Positions 7,437 through 15,720 of a stretch of 64,000 nucleotides of DNA are shown here, in pieces (position 1 is the stretch's first letter; each line of letters starts with the position of its first letter). The stretch covers positions 11,105-75,104 of the forward strand of contig JAEZHJ010000038.1 of the NCBI GenBank assembly GCA_023436925.1. Direction: 5' to 3'. The DNA is from Actinomycetes bacterium (GTDB lineage Bacteria; Actinomycetota; Actinomycetes; Propionibacteriales; Propionibacteriaceae). Both the position numbers and the translations under genes were made by a program. Under the pieces are notes generated by a model, which was not told the origin of the DNA, did not search any database, and saw only the letters and a program-made list of their open reading frames with translations.

Positions 7437-8177
7437 TCAGGTCGGGTTGCCGAGCAGGGCGCGCAACGTCCGGGCGTTGCGGACGGCGTTACCCTCGCCG
7501 TCGTTGTTGAAGTAGGCGTAGACCTCGTGGCCGTGGCCCTGCCACTCGCGGATCCGGTCGGCCCACCAGCCGAGGTCGGCGTCGGAGTAGGAGCCGCCGT
7601 AGAGCACATGGTGGTCCGGTCCGTGCAGCCGGACGTAGACCGCCGGGGCGGTGGCACGCAGGACGCACGGCAGGTTGGCGCCGGACATCACCACGTACGC
7701 GGCGCTGTGCCGCTCCAGCAGCTGGAAGACCTCCTCGTGGACCCAGGAGCCGTGCCGGAACTCCACCGCGGCCGGGAGCCACCACGGCAACTGGCCCAGG
7801 AAGTAGTCGAGCCGGGCGTCGTCGCGCTCCATGTCTGGCGGCAACTGCACCAGCAGCATGCCGCGCTTGTCGTAGAGCCGGTGCCACGAGGCGGTGATCC
7901 GGTCCACCCAGTACTCGGGGCTGTAGAGCCGACGCGCGTGGGTGAGCGTCCGAGGCGCCTTCACCGACATCCGGAACCCGTCCGGCAACCGGCGATGCCA
8001 GGACACGAACGCGGCGTCGCTCGGCCAGCGGTAGAAGCTGGCGTTGAGCTCCACCGTGTCGAACTCGGCGGTGTAGCGCGCCAACCGGTTCGCCGGCGAG
8101 CAGCCCTCGTACAGCACCTCCTGCCAGTGGTCGTAGGACCACCCCGACGTGCCGATCCACGCCCGCGGCTCAGCCAC
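7437..8177 (-). CDS. DUF72 (YecE-like) protein
   Basis: 246 residues. Typical DUF72 signatures run along the chain: WIGTSGWSYDHW at the start, VELNASFYRWPS near residue 40, FRMSVKAPRTLTH, LVQLPPDM, AVEFRHGSW near residue 140, YVRLHGP, and a C-terminal YAYFNNDGEGNAVRNA. The fold is a TIM barrel and no activity is established. GTG 8177 is chosen because GGAGGGG lies about 8-9 nt upstream; the longer open frame upstream is GC-rich coding shadow with no family similarity. Divergent from the small acidic ORF at 8327. Confidence 0.88.
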   Translation of the reverse strand: MAEPRAWIGTSGWSYDHWQEVLYEGCSPANRLARYTAEFDTVELNASFYRWPSDAAFVSWHRRLPDGFRMSVKAPRTLTHARRLYSPEYWVDRITASWHRLYDKRGMLLVQLPPDMERDDARLDYFLGQLPWWLPAAVEFRHGSWVHEEVFQLLERHSAAYVVMSGANLPCVLRATAPAVYVRLHGPDHHVLYGGSYSDADLGWWADRIREWQGHGHEVYAYFNNDGEGNAVRNARTLRALLGNPT

Positions 8178-8282
8178 GTCGGACCCCCCTCCAGGGAGTC
8201 CCGCTCCGCCGGTCGGCGACACCAGCCGGCGGACGCTGCCGGTTCCGGTCCGATCCGGCGGGGTACAGGAGACGCCATCGAC

Positions 8283-8305
8283 CGCGACGGTCTCCCTCCG
8301 TCGCG
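8283..8305. repeat. 8-bp inverted repeat between DUF72 and the small ORF
   Basis: CGCGACGG (8283-8290) and CCGTCGCG (8298-8305) are perfect inverted arms around a 7-nt TCTCCCT loop. It ends 11 nt before the AGGAGG of the small ORF, so it could be an operator for the divergent pair or a leader hairpin. Confidence 0.4.
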
Positions 8306-8326
8306 ACCCGCCCGCCAGGAGGACCG

Positions 8327-8488
8327 ATGAGCACCCACCCGACCGAGCGCCGCGACGCCGCCGACGCCGAGGAGCCGCGCCTCGCCAGCGACCCCGATCC
8401 CGATCCGGACGCCAGCCCCCTGCCCGACCCGGCGCCGGGTCGCGGCGAGGCGGAGAAGGACCCCGATCCCGAGCCAGGCACCGTCTAG
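8327..8488 (+). CDS. small acidic Asp/Pro-rich protein, 53 residues (hypothetical)
   Basis: ATG 8327 is preceded by a perfect AGGAGG at 8317-8322 with 4-nt spacing, among the strongest ribosome binding sites in the window. The frame runs to TAG 8488. The peptide begins MSTHPTERRDAADAEEPRL, then has two DPDPDP-like runs and ends EPGTV. It is low complexity, strongly acidic, with no hydrophobic segment or Cys, so probably disordered and cytosolic. The last four bases overlap the stop of the convergent DoxX gene. No family recognised. The Asp/Pro repeats could reflect chance GC-rich sequence, but the binding site argues for translation. Confidence 0.5.
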   Translation: MSTHPTERRDAADAEEPRLASDPDPDPDASPLPDPAPGRGEAEKDPDPEPGTV

Positions 8489-8943
8489 CCCTCCCCGCCC
8501 GCTGCGGCCCGGGAGGCGCGCCAGGCGCGCCACGCCCCGGTGGACCACAGCGCCCACAGCACGAGCACCGGCTGGAAGAAGAGCCGCGCGAACCTCGCCT
8601 GGTCGGTGTTGAGCCCGAAGGCGTCGGTGCGCTCGGCGTACTGGGCGAGGTTGCCGGGGAAGATCGCAACGAAGAAGGCCGCGGCAAGCCACCCGATGGC
8701 CGGGCGCAGCTTTCGCGGTGCCAGGGCCAGCGCGCAGCCCAGGGCCACTTCCACCACGCCCGAGGCGACCACGACCAGGTCCTGGTCGACCGGGAACCAG
8801 TCCGGGACCTGGGCCCGGAACTCCTCACGGGCCACGGTGAGGTGGCTCACGCCCGCGAAGCCGAGCAGGCCGCCGAGCAGCACCCGCCCCACGGTGGGAA
8901 GCGCCTTGTCGGCGCGGTCGGAGGGTCGCAGCAGGGGGGCCAT
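8485..8943 (-). CDS. DoxX family membrane protein
   Basis: 152 residues with four hydrophobic segments: VGRVLLGGLLGFAGVSHL near residue 20, LVVVASGVVEVALGCALAL near 58, IGWLAAAFFVAIFPGNL near 85, and FFQPVLVLWALWS near 122. The small-helix topology and the GVSHL and FPGNLAQY segments match the DoxX group. The membrane role is unclear, with links to thiosulfate-quinone oxidoreductase and oxidative stress in some bacteria. CATAGT at 8951-8956 sits 7 nt before ATG 8943 and may be a weak leaderless promoter. The short C-terminal tail is Ala-rich. Confidence 0.82.
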   Translation of the reverse strand: MAPLLRPSDRADKALPTVGRVLLGGLLGFAGVSHLTVAREEFRAQVPDWFPVDQDLVVVASGVVEVALGCALALAPRKLRPAIGWLAAAFFVAIFPGNLAQYAERTDAFGLNTDQARFARLFFQPVLVLWALWSTGAWRAWRASRAAAGGEG

Positions 8944-9053
8944 GTGTCGGACTATGCCCCCGGACGAACCCCGCCAAACGAGGCTGGGACAGCCGGGCAG
9001 CCGCCCGGCCGTTGCTGGAACCGGAGGCCTGTCGGGGTGTCAGGGTCGCGGCG

Positions 9054-9059
9054 TAGCGT
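9054..9059 (+). promoter_or_regulatory. -10 element TAGCGT, predicted leaderless promoter
   Basis: TAGCGT ends 6 nt before ATG 9066. There is no purine-rich ribosome binding site between them. Confidence 0.55.
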
Positions 9060-9065
9060 GTCGCC

Positions 9066-9422
9066 ATGGCAATCGCGCGAAACCCCTCGGTGGTCATCGA
9101 CTGCCCCGACGCCGTGGCCCTGGCCGAGTTCTATGCCGCCCTGCTGGGTTGGGAGGTGTCACCCGACGACGGCTGGGCCGACATCCGCTCGCCGCAGGGC
9201 GAGTGCATCTCATTCCAGCGGGTGGCCGACTACCGGGCCCCCCGGTGGCCGACCCAGGAGCACCCGCAGCAGATGCACCTCGACCTGATGGTGGACGATC
9301 TGGACGGCGGCCAGGCGGTCGCCCTCGAACTGGGCGCCAGCCTGCCGGACCACCAGCCGGGCACCACCTTCCGGGTGTTCCTCGACCCCGCCGGGCACCC
9401 CTTCTGCCTGTGCGTGAGCTGA
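9066..9422 (+). CDS. VOC (glyoxalase-like) family protein
   Basis: 118 residues, a single VOC unit of two beta-alpha-beta-beta-beta modules. Visible landmarks are VVIDCPDAVALAEFYAALLGWEV at the start, ISFQRVADYRAP in the middle, QMHLDLMVDDLDGG near residue 72 opening module two, and the C-terminal FRVFLDPAGHPFCLC. The GHPFCL ending is common in actinobacterial glyoxalase-like proteins. Possible roles include dioxygenase-like, resistance or ligand-binding functions; nothing here decides between them. Cytoplasmic, monocistronic. Confidence 0.85.
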   Translation: MAIARNPSVVIDCPDAVALAEFYAALLGWEVSPDDGWADIRSPQGECISFQRVADYRAPRWPTQEHPQQMHLDLMVDDLDGGQAVALELGASLPDHQPGTTFRVFLDPAGHPFCLCVS

Positions 9423-9469
9423 CGCCCTGACGCCACCCGGCGCGAGCGGGTCCGGGGCCGCCCCGCGCC

Positions 9470-9475
9470 TAGGAT
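9470..9475 (+). promoter_or_regulatory. -10 element TAGGAT, predicted leaderless promoter of the M20 dipeptidase
   Basis: TAGGAT ends 7 nt before ATG 9483. The in-frame ATG at 9474 overlaps the hexamer, so it would not be in a transcript starting here. Confidence 0.55.
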
Positions 9476-9482
9476 GAACCGC

Positions 9483-10883
9483 ATGACAGACACCGTCGAG
9501 GCGGCCCTGCGCGACGCGGTTGCCGCCGGCATGCCGGCCGCCGTCGCCGACCTGGCCGAGCTGGTCCGCATCCCGTCCATCAGCTTCGCCGGTTTCCCGC
9601 CCGGTGAGGTGCGGCGCAGTGCCGAGGCGGTCGCCGCGCTGTTCGAGGCGACCGGGGTGTTCGACGAGGTGTCGGTCCGGACGGCCAGCATCCCGGACAC
9701 CGGGGAGGCCGGCCTGCCGGCGGTGCTGGCCACCCGGGCCGCTCGTCCCGGGCTGCCGACGGTCCTCTTCTACGCCCACCATGACGTCCAGCCGGTGGGT
9801 GACGAGCGGGCGTGGACGACGGCGCCGTTCGAGCTCACCGAGGCCGACGGTCGGCTCTACGGCCGGGGTTCGTCCGACGACAAGGGCGGGATCGTGGCCC
9901 ACCTGGCCGCGCTGCGCGCCGTCCGTGACGTTCTCGGCGACGACTTCGGCGTGGGCGTGGCGGCCTTCATCGAAGGAGAGGAGGAAGCAGGATCGCGCTC
10001 CTTCGTCCAGTTCCTGGAAGACAACCGCGCCGCGCTGACCGCCGACCTGATCGTGGTGGCCGACTCCGCCAACTGGGACTCGACCACCCCGGGACTGACC
10101 GTGTCGCTGCGCGGCAACACCCGGTTCACGCTCACCGTCCGCACGCTCGCCCACGCCTCGCACTCCGGCATGTTCGGCGGCGCCGTGCCGGATGCGCTGC
10201 TGACGACGATCAAGCTGCTCGCCACGCTGTGGGACGACGACGGCGGTGTCGCGGTCGCCGGTCTGACCAGCCACCCGGCAGCCACCCCGCCCTACAGCGA
10301 GGAGGACCTGCGGCGCGACACCGGCCTGCTGCCCGGAGTCACGCCGATCGGGCATGGCAGCCTGCTGAGCCGGCTCTGGCACCAGCCGGCGATCACGGTG
10401 ACCGGCATCGACGCACCGAGTGTGGCCAATGCCGCGAACACGATCCTGCCCGAGGTGTCAGTGGTGATCAGCGCCCGGGTCGCACCGGGCCAGTCCGGCG
10501 AGGAGGCGTACCGGGCCCTCGAGGCGCATCTGCTCGAACACGCCCCGTTCGGCGCGGAACTCGTCTTCTCCGATGTCGACTACGGCGACGGCTTCCTGGC
10601 CGATGCGGCCGGGGCGGCGGTGCAGGTCGGCAAGCAGGCGCTGGCCGACGGATTCGGCGTCGAACCGGTCGAACTCGGCGTGGGCGGCTCGATCCCGTTC
10701 ATCGCCGACCTCGCGCGCGTCTTCCCCACGGCTGGGATCCTGGTGACCGCCGTGGGCGACCCCCAGTCCCGACCGCACACCCCCAACGAGTCGCAGGACC
10801 TGGGCTCGCTGCAGGGCGCCGCCCTCACCGAGGCGCTCCTGTTGGCTCGGCTCAACCGCTCGCCGCAATTGCTCAACGATTGA
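9483..10883 (+). CDS. M20 family dipeptidase
   Basis: 466 residues. Zinc-site motifs are in order: VLFYAHHDVQPVGD (near residue 98), YGRGSSDDKGG (near 130), FIEGEEEAGS (near 162), VVADSANW (near 192), and a C-terminal GVGGSIPFI...PHTPNESQDL segment. The length and the 'HHDVQP' and 'SSDDKGG' spellings point to the carnosinase-like/Xaa-dipeptidase branch rather than DapE. The dimerisation domain lies roughly at residues 205-365. Cytosolic di-zinc enzyme; peptide preference unknown. Distinct in sequence from the M20 peptidase at 2375-3685. Confidence 0.9.
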   Translation: MTDTVEAALRDAVAAGMPAAVADLAELVRIPSISFAGFPPGEVRRSAEAVAALFEATGVFDEVSVRTASIPDTGEAGLPAVLATRAARPGLPTVLFYAHHDVQPVGDERAWTTAPFELTEADGRLYGRGSSDDKGGIVAHLAALRAVRDVLGDDFGVGVAAFIEGEEEAGSRSFVQFLEDNRAALTADLIVVADSANWDSTTPGLTVSLRGNTRFTLTVRTLAHASHSGMFGGAVPDALLTTIKLLATLWDDDGGVAVAGLTSHPAATPPYSEEDLRRDTGLLPGVTPIGHGSLLSRLWHQPAITVTGIDAPSVANAANTILPEVSVVISARVAPGQSGEEAYRALEAHLLEHAPFGAELVFSDVDYGDGFLADAAGAAVQVGKQALADGFGVEPVELGVGGSIPFIADLARVFPTAGILVTAVGDPQSRPHTPNESQDLGSLQGAALTEALLLARLNRSPQLLND

Positions 10884-10924
10884 GGATTTCCAGCTCCGTC
10901 CGCCCCCGGTGGGCTCCGCTGCGC

Positions 10925-10930
10925 TAGCGT
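10925..10930 (+). promoter_or_regulatory. -10 element TAGCGT, predicted leaderless promoter of the lipoprotein gene
   Basis: TAGCGT ends 6 nt before ATG 10937, with no Shine-Dalgarno-like sequence between them. Confidence 0.55.
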
Positions 10931-10936
10931 GCCGCC

Positions 10937-12031
10937 ATGCATGCTCGGAGCCGGCGTGGATGGTGTATCGGCGTCGCGGTGATGGCGACTGTGACCCTGG
11001 CGGGCTGCGGCACGCCTGCCGTGCCGGCGGCCAGCCCCACGCCGTCCGGCACCGTCACCCAACCGCCACTGGCAGCCGACCTCGCCGGCGGAGTCGCGAT
11101 CAGCCTGGGCGGTGAGGGCCACTGGGCGATCCGGGGCGACCGCGCCTTCCTGGCCGGTCCGGAAGGCCTCCGCGCCATCGACCTGGCTTCCGGCAGCACT
11201 GCCTGGGAGGCCTCCTTCCCCGCAGGGCAGCAGCCGTGGGACGCCGACCCGACGGTGGCGGTCAGCGCCGACGGCGCGATCGTCCATGCGCTGCGAACCG
11301 TCGAGGCCGGTGCCGCCGGCGCGCTCGAACTCCTCAGCGTCGACTCGTCCGATGGCACAGTCACCGGCAGCCGAGTGGTGAGCGATCCGTCCGGCACCTG
11401 GCAGGTCGACCTGCCGCCCCGCATCCTGGCCGCCGACGACGCGAGCCTGGTGCTGGCCGACAACCCCGAGTCGGGCTACCAGGTCGGGGCGGTGGCCTTG
11501 CCGGCCGCCGAGTTCCTCTGGGCGGCCGATGACCAGGGTTTCGCCGCTGACGCCACCGTGATCACCCGTTCCGGCGCGCGGGACCGCCGCACCGGGGCTC
11601 AGCTGTGGCAGGCTCCGTTCGCGCTGGGCCCGCTGGTCGTAGCGACCGATGCGGCAGTCGTGGCCGGCGACGGCGCGGGCCGGGTGGTGTGGCTGGACGC
11701 CGGCACGGGCACGAAGCGGGCTGCCGTCGAGGCCGACCCGGAGTCGTGCGCGGCCGCCGCGACGGTCGTGGTCTGCCTTGCCGACGGCGCCGCCGGTTAC
11801 GACCTCGCCTCCGGTGAGCCGCTGTGGTCGCGGGTCGAGGCGAGCGAGGCGGTGACCACCTACCGGGACTGGAGCTACCTGTGGCGGTCTGAAACCGCCG
11901 GCGATGTGCTGGACGCCCGTACCGGGAAGGTGATCGTGCGCGACAGCGAGTTGCCGCGAATCCGGCTCAGCACCGAAGCGGGTGTCCTGGTGGACCGGGC
12001 TGACGGCTCGGTCTGGGTGGCGATCAACTAG
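10937..12031 (+). CDS. PQQ-like beta-propeller lipoprotein (hypothetical)
   Basis: 364 residues. The N-terminus has arginines, a hydrophobic stretch and the lipobox TLAGC, with Cys24 as the lipidated residue; a Pro/Ser/Thr-rich linker follows. The body contains repeated blades of the type 'LRAIDLASGSTAWEA', 'RRTGAQLWQAP', 'VWLDAGTGTKRA' and 'YDLASGEPLWSR', the spacing of PQQ-like/WD-type propellers similar to BamB-like proteins. Predicted to be anchored on the outer face of the cytoplasmic membrane. A ligand or partner cannot be inferred. A hairpin downstream (12042-12070) may end its transcript. Confidence 0.75.
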   Translation: MHARSRRGWCIGVAVMATVTLAGCGTPAVPAASPTPSGTVTQPPLAADLAGGVAISLGGEGHWAIRGDRAFLAGPEGLRAIDLASGSTAWEASFPAGQQPWDADPTVAVSADGAIVHALRTVEAGAAGALELLSVDSSDGTVTGSRVVSDPSGTWQVDLPPRILAADDASLVLADNPESGYQVGAVALPAAEFLWAADDQGFAADATVITRSGARDRRTGAQLWQAPFALGPLVVATDAAVVAGDGAGRVVWLDAGTGTKRAAVEADPESCAAAATVVVCLADGAAGYDLASGEPLWSRVEASEAVTTYRDWSYLWRSETAGDVLDARTGKVIVRDSELPRIRLSTEAGVLVDRADGSVWVAIN

Positions 12032-12041
12032 CGGACGCACA

Positions 12042-12070
12042 GGCGGACGTGACCGTTGGCCACGTCCGCC
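12042..12070 (+). terminator. hairpin downstream of the lipoprotein gene
   Basis: GGCGGACGTG (12042-12051) and CACGTCCGCC (12061-12070) form a 10-bp perfect stem with a 9-nt loop, 10 nt after the stop codon. No T-tract follows, so its efficiency is uncertain. The rest of the gap up to 12277 holds nothing else I can identify. Confidence 0.55.
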
Positions 12071-12277
12071 GTGGCAGCCGCGTGATCGGCGCCCCCCGAC
12101 GTCATTCCTCGGCGCCCGATCGTCCCGCCCTGGGCTCCTGGACGAGACGGCTGCTACCCCTCCCCACTAGGGATTCTAGGTTGCCGGCTGCCAGGAATCT
12201 GTCCTCCGTGCGGGGACATCACCAAGCCTGGGAAGCACCCCCGGGCCCTGACATCGGCGGCGGGTTCGTCGCCCGTC

Positions 12278-13414
12278 TCAGCCCAGCGGCAGTTGCTCCG
12301 GACTGGCCCGCCGTGGTGGCAGGCGCCACTCCCAGCGGGCGTCCTGGACGATGAAGCCCTGGTCGGCCAGCCGGTCCAGCAGGCCCAGGCAGGCGGCCAG
12401 CGGCACCCCCGAGCGCAGCGAAACCTCCCCGGCCGACAGACCGCCACGGGCCGGGATCGCCTCGAACACCCGCAGCGCGTCCGGGCTCAGGTCGTCGGTC
12501 GGACGGCGGGCAGCCGGTGGGCGCCGCAGGGCGCCGTCCAGCGGGCCGAGCAGTTCCTGCACCTCCACCGCCCGGGTGACCAGCACCGCCTCCGCCTCCC
12601 GGATCAGGCGGTGCGGGGTGTACGACAGCGCGCTGGTCACCGGCCCCGGCACAGCCATCACCACCCGCCCCAGGCAGTTCGCCCAGGTGACGGTGTTGCG
12701 CGCGCCGGAGCGTACCGCCGCCTCCACCAGGACGGTGCCCTGGGAGAGGGCGGCGATCAGCCGGTTCCTCCCCAGAAACCGCATCCGGGTCGGGTGCTGG
12801 CCGGGCGGCAGTTCCGAGACCAGCACGCCCTGCTCGGCGATCCGCTCGAACAGGCTGCGATGGGCGGGCGGGTAGGCCTCATCCAGCCCGCCGGCCAGCA
12901 CGGCGATCGTCGGGGTCCGGCTGGACAGGCCGCCACGGTGGGCTGCGGCGTCGACCCCGAAGGCACCGCCGGACACGGTGGCGTAGCCGGCCTCCCCCAG
13001 CTCGGCGGCCAGCTCGCTCGCCACCGTCTCGCCGTAGGCGGTACAGGCCCGCGACCCGACGATCGCCACAGAATTTCCGGTCAGGCCCGCAAGGTCTCCC
13101 CCGCCGCGCACCCACAGCCCCAGCGGCGCCCCGGTCAGGTCGTTGACGGGCTCGCAGCCGGCAAGGTCACCGACCTGGACGGGCCACTCGGGATCGCCCG
13201 GGACGACGAAGCGCATCCCGGCCGCGGCAGCCCGGGCCAGGACGGGGGCGGCGTCGAAGCCCCGTGCCCGGCGGGCCAGCGGGCTGTCGCTGGACCGCTC
13301 CACCAGTTGCTGCCACACCGCGGTCGCACCGAACTCGGCGACCGCCTCGGCGACTCGTGCGGTGGCGGGCTCGACGACGCAGGACAGCGCCAGCCGTGCG
13401 TCTCGTTCGTTCAT
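12278..13414 (-). CDS. dprA: DNA processing protein DprA (Smf)
   Basis: 378 residues. The central Rossmann domain is clear: VAIVGSRACTAYGE (near residue 115), TVSGGAFGVDAAAHRG (near 145), AVLAGGLDEAYPPAH, a FLGRNRLIAALSQGTVLVEAA core and an SGARNTV turn. The C-terminal ~80 residues contain a DprA-type winged helix (LSPDALRVFEAI..., LSAGEVSLRSGVPL). DprA loads RecA onto incoming single-stranded DNA in transformable bacteria; many non-competent actinobacteria keep it. It is last in the minus-strand run after comM, overlapping it by ATGA. Confidence 0.95.
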   Translation of the reverse strand: MNERDARLALSCVVEPATARVAEAVAEFGATAVWQQLVERSSDSPLARRARGFDAAPVLARAAAAGMRFVVPGDPEWPVQVGDLAGCEPVNDLTGAPLGLWVRGGGDLAGLTGNSVAIVGSRACTAYGETVASELAAELGEAGYATVSGGAFGVDAAAHRGGLSSRTPTIAVLAGGLDEAYPPAHRSLFERIAEQGVLVSELPPGQHPTRMRFLGRNRLIAALSQGTVLVEAAVRSGARNTVTWANCLGRVVMAVPGPVTSALSYTPHRLIREAEAVLVTRAVEVQELLGPLDGALRRPPAARRPTDDLSPDALRVFEAIPARGGLSAGEVSLRSGVPLAACLGLLDRLADQGFIVQDARWEWRLPPRRASPEQLPLG

Positions 13415-14943
13415 CCCGCCCTCCGCTCATTCGACTCCTCGCCGCGGCGCATCGCCAGGGCGGTGTGCAGGTGGTCTGCGGTCGGCCGCCCGGCGCCGGC
13501 CAGGTCGCAGATGGTCCAGGCCAGCCGGAGCACCTTGTCGACACCGCGGGCGGACAGCAGGCCGCGGCTGACCGCGTCGTCCAGCAACTCCACGCCGTGC
13601 GGCAGCGGCAACTGGCGACGCAGCGCCGGCCCGGGCACCTCCCCGTTGGTCCGCCACCCGGCCGGCTCCAGGCGGTGGAACTGGCGGTCCCGGGCGGCAC
13701 GCACCCGCTCGGCGACCACCGCGCTTGGTTCCGCGGCCTCCAGCGCAGCCTTGAGGAAGGAGCGCCGCATCGGACGCAGGTGCTGGTGGATGTCGACGCG
13801 GTCCAGGATCGGGCCGGAGACCCGACGGGCGTAGCGGCGCACCTCCTGCGGCTGGCAGCGGCATTCGGCACCGGGCGTGCCGAACAGGCCGCACGGGCAC
13901 GGGTTGGCGGCCAGGACGAGCTGGAAGCTGGCCGGGTAGGTGGTGGTGGCGAGCGCACGGCCGAGCACGATCCGGCCCGACTCCAGCGGCACCCGCAGGG
14001 CCTCCATGACCTGGGGCCGGAACTCGGGTGCCTCGTCCAGGAAGAGCACACCGCGGTGGGCCCGGGAGGCCGCCCCGGGCAGCGCGATCCGGGCGCCGCC
14101 GCCGACCAGGCTCGCCATGGATGCCGAGTGGTGCGGGTCGGCGTAGGGCGGCCGGCGCACCAGGCCGGTGAGCGGGATGCCGGCCAGGGAGTGGATGGCC
14201 GAGACCTCGAGCGACTCGGCCACGTCGAGGTCGGGCAGGATGCCGGGCAGCCGCTCGGCCAGCAGGGTCTTGCCGACCCCGGGTGGCCCGTGCAGGAACA
14301 GGTGGTGGCGCCCGGCCGCGGCCACCTCGAGCGCCCACTTCGCCTCCACCTGCCCGGCCACGTCGCGCAGGTCGCGCGGCGGGGCCGACTCGTCCAGGCC
14401 CTCCGGCTCCGCTGACGGCTGGCTGCCCGGTCCGCCGCGCAGCACCTCGAAGAGTTCCGCCAGGTCTCCGACCCCGGTGACGGCAGCCCCTTCGACCAGC
14501 GCTGCCTCGCGCAGCTGGGCCGTCGGCACCACCACCTTGGTGAACCCGTGCCGCACCGCCGCGAGCACGGCCGGCAGCAGCCCACGGACGGTCCGCACCC
14601 TGCCGTCCAGGCCGAGTTCGCCGAACAGCACCCGGCCCTCCAGCGCCGCCGGGTCGCAGCCACCACCGGCCGCCCCGACCGCCGCGACGATGCTCAGGTC
14701 GTAGTGGGAGCCCGCCTTCGGCAGGGTGGCCGGCGACAGGTTGATGGTGACCGGATCCGCTGGCCAGCGCAGCCCGGCCGAGGCCATCGCCGCGCGGCAG
14801 CGATCCCGCGCCTCGTACAGCGACGCGTCCGGCAGGCCGACCAGGATGATCCGGGGCAGCCCGCTGCCGATCGCGGCCTCGACCTCCACCATCGCCCCGG
14901 TCATCCCGATCAGGGCGACCGACCAGGCCCGCGCCGCCTTCAC
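13411..14943 (-). CDS. comM: YifB/ComM family Mg chelatase-like AAA ATPase
   Basis: 510 residues. The N-terminal ~180 residues are a Lon-like domain (VEVEAAIGSGLPRIILVGLPD at the start). The Walker A motif GPPGVGKTLLAERLPG is near residue 225, Walker B is HRGVLFLDEAPEF, and the Cys-containing NPCPCGLFG region typical of the family follows, then the C-terminal Mg_chelatase_C domain. ComM is a hexameric helicase that promotes branch migration during natural transformation. The GTG 14943 start overlaps the stop of the UPF0102 gene (GTGA) and its own stop overlaps dprA, so all three are coupled. Confidence 0.94.
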   Translation of the reverse strand: MKAARAWSVALIGMTGAMVEVEAAIGSGLPRIILVGLPDASLYEARDRCRAAMASAGLRWPADPVTINLSPATLPKAGSHYDLSIVAAVGAAGGGCDPAALEGRVLFGELGLDGRVRTVRGLLPAVLAAVRHGFTKVVVPTAQLREAALVEGAAVTGVGDLAELFEVLRGGPGSQPSAEPEGLDESAPPRDLRDVAGQVEAKWALEVAAAGRHHLFLHGPPGVGKTLLAERLPGILPDLDVAESLEVSAIHSLAGIPLTGLVRRPPYADPHHSASMASLVGGGARIALPGAASRAHRGVLFLDEAPEFRPQVMEALRVPLESGRIVLGRALATTTYPASFQLVLAANPCPCGLFGTPGAECRCQPQEVRRYARRVSGPILDRVDIHQHLRPMRRSFLKAALEAAEPSAVVAERVRAARDRQFHRLEPAGWRTNGEVPGPALRRQLPLPHGVELLDDAVSRGLLSARGVDKVLRLAWTICDLAGAGRPTADHLHTALAMRRGEESNERRAG

Positions 14944-15305
14944 TGGCCGATGCCCCGGACGTGGCTGATCCGGCGGGGTCCGCCCGGCGGCAGCAGGACG
15001 CCGAGGCCGTCGATCCGGAACCGCGGCACCGGTCTGGTCTGACTGCGCAGCCACAACACCGCCAGGTCACGCAGCTTGCGCTGTTTGGCGGTCGTGATGG
15101 CTTCCAGCGGCGGCCCGAACCCCGTGCCGCGCCGACTCTTGACCTCGCAGAAGACGAGGACCCGCGGCGGACCCGGATCCTCGGCGATGATGTCGATCTC
15201 GCCGGCGGGACAGCGCCAGTTGCGGGCGAGGATCTGCCACCCCAACCCGGTCAGGTAGCTCGCCGCCAGATCCTCCCCGGCCCGCCACACCTCGTCTCGT
15301 CCCAC
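14940..15305 (-). CDS. UPF0102 (YraN-like) endonuclease-fold protein
   Basis: 121 residues, standard for the family. The restriction-endonuclease-like core is visible as WQILARNWRCPAGEIDIIAEDP followed by VLVFCEVKSRRGTGFG, giving the E-x-D and E-V-K active-site pattern, then the AITTAKQRKL helix. No proven activity is known. GGAGGTGA lies 6 nt upstream of GTG 15305. First of the coupled yraN-comM-dprA set. Confidence 0.93.
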   Translation of the reverse strand: MGRDEVWRAGEDLAASYLTGLGWQILARNWRCPAGEIDIIAEDPGPPRVLVFCEVKSRRGTGFGPPLEAITTAKQRKLRDLAVLWLRSQTRPVPRFRIDGLGVLLPPGGPRRISHVRGIGQ

Positions 15306-15408
15306 GGCTCACCTCCGCCGGGAAGTCTTGGGCGGGGCGACCCGATCGGGTCAGCGGACGTGTGGCCCTGTGGACAACGGGCCTGGCACCGGGCGGTGAT
15401 CCACAGGC

Positions 15409-15720
15409 CTAGAGGTTCTCGGGAACCTTCAGGTCGGAGTGGGCGATCTCCTCGATCGAGACGTCACGGAAGGTGAGCACCTTGGCGCTCTTCACGAAGC
15501 GCGCCGGCCGGTACATGTCCCACACCCAGGCGTCACCCATGGAGACCTCGTAGTAGACGTCGCCGCCCTCGGTGCGGACCTTGAGGTCGACCGCGTTGCA
15601 CAGGTAGAACCGGCGCTCGGTCTCGACGGCGTAGGTGAAGATGCCGACGACGTCCTTGTACTCCCGGTAGAGCTGAAGCTCCAGATCGGATTCGTACTGT
15701 TCAAGGTCCTCGGCGCTCAT
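15409..15720 (-). CDS. DUF2469 protein, conserved in actinobacteria
   Basis: 103 residues. It begins MSAEDLEQYESDLELQLYREYKDVV and continues FTYAVETERRFYLCN, the invariant N-terminal half of DUF2469. The C-terminal half carries YYEVSMGDAWVWDMYRPARFV. The family is restricted to Actinomycetota and nearly always follows rnhB, as here, where the two overlap by ATGA. No function is established. It has no membrane segment. About 100 bp without genes separate it from the UPF0102 gene. Confidence 0.93.
   Translation of the reverse strand: MSAEDLEQYESDLELQLYREYKDVVGIFTYAVETERRFYLCNAVDLKVRTEGGDVYYEVSMGDAWVWDMYRPARFVKSAKVLTFRDVSIEEIAHSDLKVPENL

Noticed and set aside
8178..8828. Fusion of DUF72 to an upstream domain (continuous open frame)
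   Set aside because: The upstream part matches no family and is antisense to the small ORF and DoxX; GTG 8177 has a strong ribosome binding site.
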